NCBI GenBank assembly: GCA_035473255.1
Contig: DATIOK010000061.1
Span: 1 to 20,039, forward strand
Source: JAICYJ01 sp035473255
GTDB taxonomy: Bacteria; Actinomycetota; Thermoleophilia; Gaiellales; JAICJC01
Reading direction: 5' to 3'
Length of the DNA stretch: 20,039 nt
The position numbers and the translations under genes were made by a program. The notes below the pieces were generated by a model that saw only the letters and a program-made list of their open reading frames with translations, was not told the origin of the DNA and did not search any database. Positions 13,708 through 20,039 of the stretch are shown here, in pieces. Positions within the stretch are counted from its first letter, which is position 1, and every line of letters begins with the position of its first letter.

Positions 13708-14281
13708 GCGTGGGATCGGAGCCGGGCGTCCATTGGGCGCCCGGCTCCGCCATGCCCGCGGCGACGAAGCGTCGCAGGTGCCCGTGGGAGCCGTGCAGCT
13801 CGACCGACCAGCGGGCGTGCAGCCAGGCCGGTGCCGGGACGAGGCCGAGCTCCGAGCGGTAGCTCGACCAGATCCAGGCCTCGGGGTGGCGGATCAGGCC
13901 CCCGCGCACGGGGTTGAGCGGCAGGTAGCGGGTCAGCTCGAACAGGTGCGCCTCGTCCTCGACCGCGACCGACATGAACCGGTGGCGGATTGAGTGGCCG
14001 CTGCGACCGTGGCGGCGGTTGAATTCCTGGGAATAGCAGGTGTTCATGCGCTGCATCCCGCCGGACAACGTCGGCTCCGGTGTACGCACGAGCAGGTGCC
14101 AGTGCGTGTCCATCAGGCAGTACGACAGGACGTCCCAGCCATAGCGCTCGGCGGTCTCCCCGAGCAGGGTCAAGCAGAGATATCTGTCCCGCGCGTCGAA
14201 GAACATCGGCTGGCGATTGTTTCCATTCACGGCGACGTGCTGGATAGCGCCGGCATAGTCGACTCGGGGCGTGCGAGGCAT
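13682..14281 (-). CDS. REP-associated tyrosine transposase (RAYT, Y1_Tnp)
   Basis: A 199-residue single-strand DNA transposase-like protein of the IS200/IS605 Y1 superfamily. The N-terminus RVDYAGAIQHVAVNGNNRQ is the RAYT opening. The HUH metal motif is H60-W-H62 in CLMDTHWHLLV. The likely catalytic tyrosine is Y119 in RYLPLNPVRGGL, and WIWSSYRSE follows as usual. All catalytic elements look intact. No terminal inverted repeats or target duplication are evident, as expected for domesticated RAYTs. The last 26 bases overlap the end of rpoC in antisense, and residues ~178-189 are encoded by the rpoC terminator palindrome. The C-terminus therefore looks like a read-through extension. The start has a -10-like box 6 bases upstream. 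Confidence 0.88.
13717..13749 (+). terminator. Hairpin terminator of rpoBC
   Basis: A near-perfect palindrome begins 9 bases after the rpoC stop. The stem pairs 13717-13731 with 13735-13749 (one G-U, ATT loop). No U-tract follows, as with the hairpin after rplL. It lies inside the 3' coding end of the opposite-strand transposase gene. It could also be a REP-like palindrome served by that transposase; only a genome-wide copy search can separate the two readings. Confidence 0.7.
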
Positions 14282-14287
14282 TGTGAG

Positions 14288-14316
14288 AGCCTACGGTTCC
14301 GCCTGTACCCGGTCAG
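14288..14316 (-). promoter_or_regulatory. Promoter of the RAYT gene, probably leaderless
   Basis: On the minus strand CTGACC (14316-14311), a 17-base spacer and TAGGCT (14293-14288) form a sigma-70-like promoter. The -10 ends 6 bases before the ATG at 14281. No ribosome binding site is visible in the gap (CTCACA), so translation would start at or beside the first transcribed base. Confidence 0.55.
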
Positions 14317-14414
14317 TCACGGTCGGTGTCGATCGCGTCACGAACCTTCGTCGCAGGCCGGGTCGTAGTCAAACCCCTCCCGCGGGCGATTTCGCCTGGT
14401 TGAGCGGATTGCCG

Positions 14415-14440
14415 GTCACAGCAGCTGTTGCAAGTGTGAC
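14415..14440. repeat. Inverted repeat between cyclase and RAYT genes
   Basis: GTCACA (14415-14420) and TGTGAC (14435-14440) form a 6-bp inverted repeat around 14 bases, extendable by CC/GG with one bulge. It lies downstream of the cyclase stop and upstream of the RAYT promoter on the minus strand. It could be a weak terminator hairpin or an operator. The rest of 14317-14532 shows nothing else I can name. Confidence 0.35.
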
Positions 14441-14532
14441 GGTCGTGTGGCGAGACGTCGTCCGGAGCCGATGCGGTGTTTGACACCTCTTCTCCGCCTG
14501 CCGCACGTGCATCGAGAGTGTTTCGAAGACGA

Positions 14533-17500
14533 CTACACGCCCGCTGCGGCGGACGGCACGGAGGACGACTCCAGCCGCTCGATAACCGGCACTGCGCCGA
14601 GGTCGTGGGCTATCTCGAGCGCCTCTGCCCGTGCCTCCGCCGCCCATCCCGCATCGGCCGGCAGCGTCTCTGCCGCATCTGCCAGTGCCAGCATCAGATC
14701 GAACCGGAATCCGATCCGCCGGAGCGTCGCCACGGCCATAGCCAGCTCGGCGGCCGGGTCATCACCTTCCCCCAGCAGCGCCGCCATCCTGTGGCCGTTC
14801 GCCTCGACGTACGGCGTCAGCTGCCCTGCCGGCAACGCCCGCACGCGCGCCACGAACGCTCGCGCCGAGGCCGCGTCGCCCGCGCGAAGCGAGCTCTCCC
14901 CCCAGATCACGAACGAGCTCTTGACCGAGGGATGCTGCATGCCCAGAGCCTCGCCCGTCTCCTGCCAGCTCGACGCTGCCTCGGCCGCCTCGGCCCAGCG
15001 GCCCGCCGCCATTCGCTGCATGCCCACCGACCATGCCCATCCCGCTCGTGCCTGGCGATCCGGGGAATCCTGCTGGAATCCGGACCGCTCCGTGGCCAGT
15101 CGCGCCGCCTCCGTTTCCCCGCGCCATGCCAGGATCGTTGCCACCGGGTGCAACACCGCGCTCAGCGCGAACTGGTCGGCCGCCTCCTGGGCCGACTCCT
15201 CTGCCACCTTCAGCGCGTCGTCCCAGTCACCGCTCCGGAACAGGTCGGCCGCCTGGTGCATCAGGAACGCCCGTTCCCAGTTGCGGTCGCCGATCCTGCG
15301 GGACAGCTCCAGCCCGCGTTGATCGTCGCCCCCCTGCAGGCGGTCCGACCACTGCGCCACGTACGACAGGTTGAAGTGCGCGCGCAACGCCGTCTGATGG
15401 TCATCCGCCTCCTCGGCGACACGCAGTGCGCCCAGCAGCAGGGTGCGTCCTTCCTGCGGACGGCCCTTGGACAGCGATACCAGCCCCTTCGTGTTCAGCG
15501 CATGCGACAGCGTCGCCCACTCGCGCAGCTGCTCCGCGATCTCGATCGCCCGCTCCAGCGGCTCGATCGACTCGTCAAGTCGGTCGACGAACCCGAGCAT
15601 GCGCGCATACTGAGACGCCAGCGCTGCCAGATCCGCGTCCTGCTCCTGATCCCGCAGCACCGAGTACGCCGGCTCCATCAGCGCCACCGACTCGTCGGTT
15701 CGCCCCTCCAGGAACAGCGCCTCCGCCTGGCGAGCCCGTAGCCGGGCGGCGCCGTGCAGCTCGCCCAGCTCCCGCAGCAGCTCGTCCGCCTCCGCGAACT
15801 GCCCGATCGCGTCGCCGGGCCGTCCGTCGGCGATCGTCAGCTGTCCCGCCTCCTCCAGCAGCTGCGCCCGCTCGGCCGGGTCCTCGGTCAGGTCGATCGC
15901 CCCCCGCAGCAGGCGCTCGGCCTCCCCCGTCGCCGCAAGCGACCGCGCTCGCTCGACGGCTCGCAGCAGGCCGCGCTTCGCGTGGTCCCGCAGCTGCTCG
16001 GCGTCGGCGTCGTCGGGAGCCAGCCGGTACGCATCCACGTAGTGCGCCGCGATCACCTCGGACAGCTCTTCGCCGCCGAGCCCCTCCAGGTACTCGGCCG
16101 CGGCCTTGTGCCGGCGCTTGCGCTCGCGCCGTCCGATCGTCTCGTAGGCGATCGTCCGCACCAGCGCCTGCACGAACTCATACTGCCCTCGCTCCGGCGA
16201 CCGCGGATCGGTCTGCATCACCAGCACCTCGCGCCGCACCAGCGACGCCACCAGCGGCTCCAGCTCGGCCTCGGGGATACCTGCGACCGCTGTCAGGCCC
16301 GACAACGTGAACGTCTTGCCCAGCACCGCGGCGTCCTCGATCAGGCGCCGCTCCGCCTCGGGCAGCGCATCCAGCCTCGCGGCCACCAGCGCATGCAATG
16401 TCTCCGGGATCTCGAGCGTGGTGAGATCGGCCGTCGCCACCAGTCGCTCACCTTCCCGCGCCAGCAGCCCACGATCGAGCAGCATCCGCACCGTCTCGAC
16501 CGCGTACAGCGGCACGCCCTCCGCGCCCTCCGCGATCCGCTCGACCAGCTCACCCGGCGCACCGGGCGCCAGCCCGCTGACCAGCTCCAGCATCTCCGCG
16601 CCCGTCAACGGCTCGAGCGTCAGCGACGTCAGCGCGCGGGCGGCCGACCCCCAGCTCGGCCGCCGCTCGGCCAGCTCCGGCCGCGACAGTGCAAGCACGA
16701 ACAGCGGCAGGTGCCGCGACCACTCGATCAGGTACTCGACGAAGTCGAGCAGGGCGTTGTCCGCCCAGTGGATGTCCTCGATCACCAGCACCACCGGCGA
16801 CGTCTCCGCCATCCGCTCGATGAACAGCCGCCAGGCCGGGAACAGCCGATTGCGGTCGCCGTCCGGCTCGCCGGACATCCCCAAGAGCTGGCGCAGCGGC
16901 TCGCGCACCGTCGCCGCCTCATCCGCGGTCAGGTACTCGGCCAGCGTCTGCTCCAGCTTGGCGGCCGCGGACTCGGCGCCCTCGTCCTCGACGATCCGGC
17001 AGCGCATCCGCACGATCTCGGCCAGCGCCCAGAACGCGACCCCGTCCCCGTAGGAGAGACAACGGCCGCGGTGCCAGAGGAAGCTGTCGGCCAGCCCGTC
17101 CAGGTACTTCTCGAACTCCCAGGTCAGCCGGGACTTGCCGATGCCGCCGATGCCCGAGACCGACACCATGTGGGCGCGGCCGTCCTCGGCCGTGGCATGC
17201 AGCAGCTGCTTCAGCATCGACAGCTCGCGCACCCGGCCCACGAACGGCGGTTCCAGGCCGTGCGTGCGACCCTCGCCGCGCAGCGCCCCGACCACGCGCA
17301 GCGCTCGCCACAGCTCCACCGGCTGCGACTTGCCCTTGAGCTCGAAGCTGCCGGCCGCCTCGTGGGCGATCGCTGCCTCGGTGGCGCGGCGGGTGGACTC
17401 GTCCACCAGCACCGTACCGGGCTCCGCCGCGGCCTGGATCCGGGCCGTGGTGTTGACCACATCGCCCGCCACCATGCCCTGGCCCTCGGCGCCCAGCGTG

Positions 17501-18021
17501 ACCGCCACGCTGCCGGTGGAGACGCCGGCCCGCAACGCCAGGTCGACGCCGGCCTCGGCGCCGAGCGCCTGCACCGCCGAAACAAGATCGAGCGCCGTGC
17601 GCACCGCCCGCTCCGCGTCGTCCTCCTGCGCCACCGGGGCGCCCCACAGCGCCACCACCGCGTCGCCGATGAACTTCTCGAGCACCCCTCCGTAGCGCTG
17701 CACGATCTCCTGCGCAGTCTCGAAGTAGCGCCCCAGCAGCTCGCGCACCTCCTCCGGATCGCGCGACTCCGCCAGCGGCGTGAAACCGACGATGTCGGCG
17801 AACAGGATCGACGCCATCCGCCGCTCTGACGCGCTGCGCGCGGCGCCCGGCGAGGCCGGTGCCGCGCCCTCCTCCAGCGCCCCTCCACAGGAGCCGCAGA
17901 ACCGGTCACCGGGGTCGTTCGCGGCCCCGCAGGTCGGGCACGCCGCGACCAGCGGAGCACCGCACTCGCGGCAGAACCGCCGGTCGTCTCGGTTGTCGGC
18001 CGAACACGCCCCGCAACGCAT
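14533..18021 (-). CDS. Zinc-ribbon adenylate cyclase with ATPase and TPR regions
   Basis: A 1162-residue cytosolic signalling protein. Residues 1-48 are a double zinc ribbon (C3/C6/C17/C20 and C28/C31/C42/C45). A class III nucleotidyl cyclase domain spans ~66-240. Metal aspartates are D76 (FADIVGF) and D120 (FIGDA), the purine-selecting pair is K116 and D187, and the transition-state residues are N190 and R194 (VVNTTAR). All are present, so an active ATP-using cyclase is expected. An AAA/STAND-type ATPase module follows ~258-500, with P-loop GIGGIGKS (290-297) and Walker B VVLVIED (410-416). Residues ~600-1140 are TPR-like helical repeats. There is no C-terminal HTH, unlike mycobacterial LuxR-type cyclases. 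It is encoded opposite to the flanking rpoC and rpsL genes. The ligand sensed is unknown. The start is ATG 18021, with no clear ribosome binding site. Confidence 0.9.
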   Translation of the reverse strand: MRCGACSADNRDDRRFCRECGAPLVAACPTCGAANDPGDRFCGSCGGALEEGAAPASPGAARSASERRMASILFADIVGFTPLAESRDPEEVRELLGRYFETAQEIVQRYGGVLEKFIGDAVVALWGAPVAQEDDAERAVRTALDLVSAVQALGAEAGVDLALRAGVSTGSVAVTLGAEGQGMVAGDVVNTTARIQAAAEPGTVLVDESTRRATEAAIAHEAAGSFELKGKSQPVELWRALRVVGALRGEGRTHGLEPPFVGRVRELSMLKQLLHATAEDGRAHMVSVSGIGGIGKSRLTWEFEKYLDGLADSFLWHRGRCLSYGDGVAFWALAEIVRMRCRIVEDEGAESAAAKLEQTLAEYLTADEAATVREPLRQLLGMSGEPDGDRNRLFPAWRLFIERMAETSPVVLVIEDIHWADNALLDFVEYLIEWSRHLPLFVLALSRPELAERRPSWGSAARALTSLTLEPLTGAEMLELVSGLAPGAPGELVERIAEGAEGVPLYAVETVRMLLDRGLLAREGERLVATADLTTLEIPETLHALVAARLDALPEAERRLIEDAAVLGKTFTLSGLTAVAGIPEAELEPLVASLVRREVLVMQTDPRSPERGQYEFVQALVRTIAYETIGRRERKRRHKAAAEYLEGLGGEELSEVIAAHYVDAYRLAPDDADAEQLRDHAKRGLLRAVERARSLAATGEAERLLRGAIDLTEDPAERAQLLEEAGQLTIADGRPGDAIGQFAEADELLRELGELHGAARLRARQAEALFLEGRTDESVALMEPAYSVLRDQEQDADLAALASQYARMLGFVDRLDESIEPLERAIEIAEQLREWATLSHALNTKGLVSLSKGRPQEGRTLLLGALRVAEEADDHQTALRAHFNLSYVAQWSDRLQGGDDQRGLELSRRIGDRNWERAFLMHQAADLFRSGDWDDALKVAEESAQEAADQFALSAVLHPVATILAWRGETEAARLATERSGFQQDSPDRQARAGWAWSVGMQRMAAGRWAEAAEAASSWQETGEALGMQHPSVKSSFVIWGESSLRAGDAASARAFVARVRALPAGQLTPYVEANGHRMAALLGEGDDPAAELAMAVATLRRIGFRFDLMLALADAAETLPADAGWAAEARAEALEIAHDLGAVPVIERLESSSVPSAAAGV

Positions 18022-18028
18022 GGCTGAT

Positions 18029-18034
18029 ACCCTA
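18029..18034 (-). promoter_or_regulatory. TAGGGT -10-like box of the cyclase gene
   Basis: On the minus strand TAGGGT ends 7 bases before the ATG at 18021, the leaderless spacing also seen at 4659 and 14288. No -35 match is evident 16-18 bases upstream. The GGG could alternatively be a very weak ribosome binding site. Confidence 0.45.
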
Positions 18035-18074
18035 CAGCGGGGTCCTCGCAGCAGCTCGCCCGCGTTTCTGGTTC

Positions 18075-18083
18075 TGCTAGAGT
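18075..18083 (+). promoter_or_regulatory. Extended -10 promoter for rpsL-rpsG-fusA
   Basis: TGCTAGAGT reads as an extended -10 (TG, one base, TAGAGT). No strong -35 is visible. A start near 18090 would give a leader of about 60 bases. It lies back to back with the cyclase promoter in a 128-base divergent gap. Confidence 0.5.
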
Positions 18084-18091
18084 CCCCGGTC

Positions 18092-18119
18092 GCGGCCCGT
18101 TTCGGGCTGCCTTCTTTTT
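18092..18119 (+). terminator. Terminator-like hairpin and U-tract in the rpsL leader
   Basis: GCGGCCCG (18092-18099) pairs with CGGGCTGC (18103-18110) around a TTT loop, with one G-U. CTTCTTTTT follows at 18111-18119. It is the only hairpin in the window with a clear T-run after it. It would lie within the first ~30 bases of the rpsL transcript if the promoter call is right. This suggests attenuation, or a terminator blocking upstream transcription if the real start is further downstream. Confidence 0.5.
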
Positions 18120-18149
18120 GCCTCCTACACGGAAGAGCCTGTCCCCCGT

Positions 18150-18521
18150 ATGCCCACGATCAACCAGCTTGTCCGCAAGCCGCGCGTCAAGGCGGTAGCG
18201 AAGACCAAGACGCCCGCGCTGCGCGGCGCCCCGCAGAAGCGTGGCGTCTGCACGCGCGTGTACACGGTCACCCCCAAGAAGCCGAACTCGGCGCTGCGCA
18301 AGGTCGCGCGCGTGCGGCTGACCAACGGCATGGAGGTGACCGCCTACATCCCGGGCGTCGGGCACAACCTGCAGGAGCATTCGGTCGTGCTGATCCGCGG
18401 CGGCCGCGTCAAGGATCTGCCGGGCGTGCGCTACAAGATCATCCGGGCGGCGCTGGACACCTCCGGCGTCAACGACCGCAAGCAGGGTCGATCCAAGTAC
18501 GGCGCAAAGAGGGGTGGCTGA
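18150..18521 (+). CDS. rpsL: Ribosomal protein uS12
   Basis: A 123-residue 30S decoding-centre protein. Landmarks are PTINQLVRKPR at the start, TPKKPNSALRKVARVRL (K43-K44 region) and RGGRVKDLPGVRYKI. The lysines whose change gives streptomycin resistance, and the Asp that is methylthiolated in many bacteria, are all wild type. The ATG at 18150 is preceded only by a distant GGAAG (18131-18135), so initiation signals are weak for a ribosomal gene. Its TGA overlaps the rpsG ATG by one base (TGATG at 18519-18523). It heads the str operon, here cut off from rpoC by two accessory genes. Confidence 0.97.
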   Translation: MPTINQLVRKPRVKAVAKTKTPALRGAPQKRGVCTRVYTVTPKKPNSALRKVARVRLTNGMEVTAYIPGVGHNLQEHSVVLIRGGRVKDLPGVRYKIIRAALDTSGVNDRKQGRSKYGAKRGG

Positions 18522-18991
18522 TGCCTCGCCGCGCCGAGATCGCACCGCGCACGCTGCTGCGCGACCCCGTCTACGACTCCACGCTGGTCACCCAGGTGAT
18601 CAACCGCGTGATGCTGGACGGAAAGAAGTCAAGCGCCGAGCAGATCGTCTACGCCGCGCTCGAGTCCGTCGGCCAGAAGACCGGCCAGAGCCCGGTCGAG
18701 GTGCTGGAGCGGGCCGTCAAGTCGGTCACGCCGGTGCTCGAGGTGCGCTCGCGCCGCGTCGGCGGCGCCAACTACCAGGTGCCGATCGAGGTGCCTCAGC
18801 GGCGTGCCCGCACGCTGGCCGTGCGCTGGCTCGTGACGTTCTCGCGGCAGCGCCGCGAGAAGGAGATGCACGAGAAGCTGGCCTCCGAGATCCTGGACGC
18901 CTCCAACCAGCAGGGTGGCGCCTACAAGAAGAAGGACGACATCTACCGAATGGCGCAGGCAAACAAGGCCTTCGCCCACTACCGGTGGTAA
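18521..18991 (+). CDS. rpsG: Ribosomal protein uS7
   Basis: A 156-residue 30S head protein that nucleates assembly on the 3' domain of 16S rRNA. It opens MPRRAEIAPRTLLRDPVYDS and contains INRVMLDGKKSSAEQIVYAA, then RSRRVGGANYQVPIEVPQRR, ending KAFAHYRW. The length is standard. The ATG at 18521 overlaps the rpsL stop, and GAGGGG at 18510-18514 is nearby. The fusA start follows 7 bases after its TAA, as in a normal str operon. Confidence 0.97.
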   Translation: MPRRAEIAPRTLLRDPVYDSTLVTQVINRVMLDGKKSSAEQIVYAALESVGQKTGQSPVEVLERAVKSVTPVLEVRSRRVGGANYQVPIEVPQRRARTLAVRWLVTFSRQRREKEMHEKLASEILDASNQQGGAYKKKDDIYRMAQANKAFAHYRW

Positions 18992-18998
18992 CGCAGAC

Positions 18999-20039
18999 AT
19001 GGCAGTAACACAGACACAGACCGGCAGCGGCGTGCCGAAGATGGACGAGCTCGACCGCGTCCGCATCATCGGCATCATGGCCCACATCGACGCCGGCAAG
19101 ACCACCACCACCGAGCGGATCCTCTACTACACCGGCCGCAGCCACAAGATGGGCGAGGTGCACGAGGGTGCCGCAACGATGGACTGGATGGTTCAGGAGC
19201 AGGAGCGCGGCATCACGATCACGTCGGCCGCAACCACCTGTTTCTGGGGTGATCACCGCATCAACATTATCGACACGCCCGGGCACGTGGACTTTACCGT
19301 CGAGGTCGAGCGCTCCCTGCGCGTGCTGGACGGCGCGGTCGCGCTGTTCGACTCGGTTGCAGGCGTGCAGCCGCAGTCCGAGACGGTCTGGCGCCAGGCC
19401 GACAAGTACCAGGTGCCCCGCATCGCCTTCATCAACAAGATGGACCGCACCGGCGCCGACTTCTTCAACGCCGTCGAGACGATGATCGACCGCCTGGGCG
19501 CCAAGCCGGTGGCGGTGCAGATCCCGATCGGCGCCGAGGATCAGTTCGTCGGCCACGTCGACCTGGTCACCATGAAGGCGATCCGCTACGTCGACCCGCT
19601 CGGCCAGAGCTGGGAAGAGGACGAGATCCCGGCTGAGCTCAAGGAGCAGGCCCAGCAGTACCGCCACGACATGATCGAGACGATCGCCGACCACGACGAC
19701 GAGATCGCGGAGGCCTTCCTGGCCGACGAGGAGATCGAGCAGGACAAGCTGAAGGCCGCCATCCGCGCCGCCACGCTCGACATCTCGATCACCCCGGTGC
19801 TGCTGGGCTCCGCGTTCAAGAACAAGGGCGTGCAGCCGCTGCTGGACGCCGTCATCGATTACCTGCCCTCGCCCGTGGACGTCCCGGCCGTGACCGGCAC
19901 CGATCCCAAGACCGGCGAGCCGACCGAGCGTGAGGCGCGGCTGGACGCGCCCTTCTCGGCGCTTGCCTTCAAGGTCATGTCCGACCCGTTCGTCGGCAAG
20001 CTCACCTACTTCCGCGTCTACTCGGGCAAGCTCAACTCG
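18999..20039 (+). CDS. fusA: Elongation factor G, N-terminal part (cut by window end)
   Basis: The first 347 codons of the translocation GTPase are present and the frame is open to the last base. The GTP-binding elements are intact: G1 AHIDAGKT (28-35), the switch I/G2 stretch RGITITSAATT (70-80), G3 DTPGH (92-96), G4 NKMD (146-149), and the G5-like GSAFKNKG. The G-prime region and the start of domain II (PFSALAFKVMSDPFVGKLTY) follow. The ATG at 18999 gives a short N-terminal extension (AVTQTQTGSGVPK) before the conserved DRVRIIGIMAHID. A second ATG at 19041 is a possible alternative start. The upstream ribosome binding site is weak, so coupling to rpsG is likely. About half the gene is missing to the right. 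Confidence 0.97.
   Translation, partial: MAVTQTQTGSGVPKMDELDRVRIIGIMAHIDAGKTTTTERILYYTGRSHKMGEVHEGAATMDWMVQEQERGITITSAATTCFWGDHRINIIDTPGHVDFTVEVERSLRVLDGAVALFDSVAGVQPQSETVWRQADKYQVPRIAFINKMDRTGADFFNAVETMIDRLGAKPVAVQIPIGAEDQFVGHVDLVTMKAIRYVDPLGQSWEEDEIPAELKEQAQQYRHDMIETIADHDDEIAEAFLADEEIEQDKLKAAIRAATLDISITPVLLGSAFKNKGVQPLLDAVIDYLPSPVDVPAVTGTDPKTGEPTEREARLDAPFSALAFKVMSDPFVGKLTYFRVYSGKLNS

Noticed and set aside
14415..14440. GTCACA/TGTGAC as a CRP-type cAMP receptor site near a cyclase gene
   Set aside because: The half-sites are in the everted order (TCACA then TGTGA) and 14 bases apart. The known site is TGTGA-N6-TCACA.
15754..17829. A 691-codon open frame on the plus strand opposite the cyclase
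   Set aside because: It is composition-biased (Gln, Arg, Leu, His repeats) and is the mirror of the well-supported cyclase/ATPase gene.

Overview
The window is high-GC DNA with the conserved bacterial gene block secE-nusG-rplKAJL-rpoBC and rpsL-rpsG-fusA. The organism is most likely a deep-branching member of Actinomycetota, of the Thermoleophilia/Solirubrobacterales kind. The reasons are an actinobacterial-type RpoC with a helical insertion after residue ~140, an RpoB without the large proteobacterial insertions, GTG and TTG starts, GC-rich hairpin terminators without U-tracts, and several genes that look leaderless. The class-level assignment is inference; no rRNA is present to confirm it.

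Layout. 9-1198 (+): two overlapping small genes, an uncharacterised protein with an Ada-like Cys pair and a DUF1697 protein. 1272-4592 (+): rpmG, secE, nusG, rplK, rplA, rplJ, rplL, with a probable L1 operator before rplK and a structured L10 leader before rplJ. 4621-4652: GC hairpin after rplL. 4672-5337 (+): a signal-less SH3-NlpC/P60 peptidase, probably leaderless, set between rplL and rpoB. 5352-5534: a good sigma-70 promoter and a two-hairpin leader. 5535-13707 (+): rpoB and rpoC, joined by a possible 23-codon mini-ORF. 13682-14281 (-): a REP-associated tyrosine transposase (RAYT) whose 3' end runs through the rpoC terminator. 14533-18021 (-): a 1162-residue zinc-ribbon/adenylate cyclase/ATPase/TPR protein. 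18150-20039 (+): rpsL, rpsG and the first 347 codons of fusA, which runs off the window.

The plus-strand genes make transcription (RpoB, RpoC, NusG), translation (L33, L11, L1, L10, L7/L12, S12, S7, EF-G) and export (SecE) machinery. Three accessory units interrupt this block: the peptidase between rplL and rpoB, and the transposase and cyclase between rpoC and rpsL. Each accessory unit has a TANNNT -10-like box 6-7 nt before its start codon, the spacing expected for leaderless mRNA.

The strongest unusual observations are: a ~190-residue enlargement of the RpoC N-terminal insertion that contains a diverged internal duplication; mutually exclusive RNA helices in the L10 leader; the rpoB-rpoC mini-ORF with start/stop overlaps on both sides; a non-canonical rifampicin-pocket sequence; a nine-glycine L7/L12 hinge; and a terminator-like hairpin at the very 5' end of the rpsL transcript. 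I did not find CRISPR arrays, tRNA or rRNA genes, or a clear new defence system.
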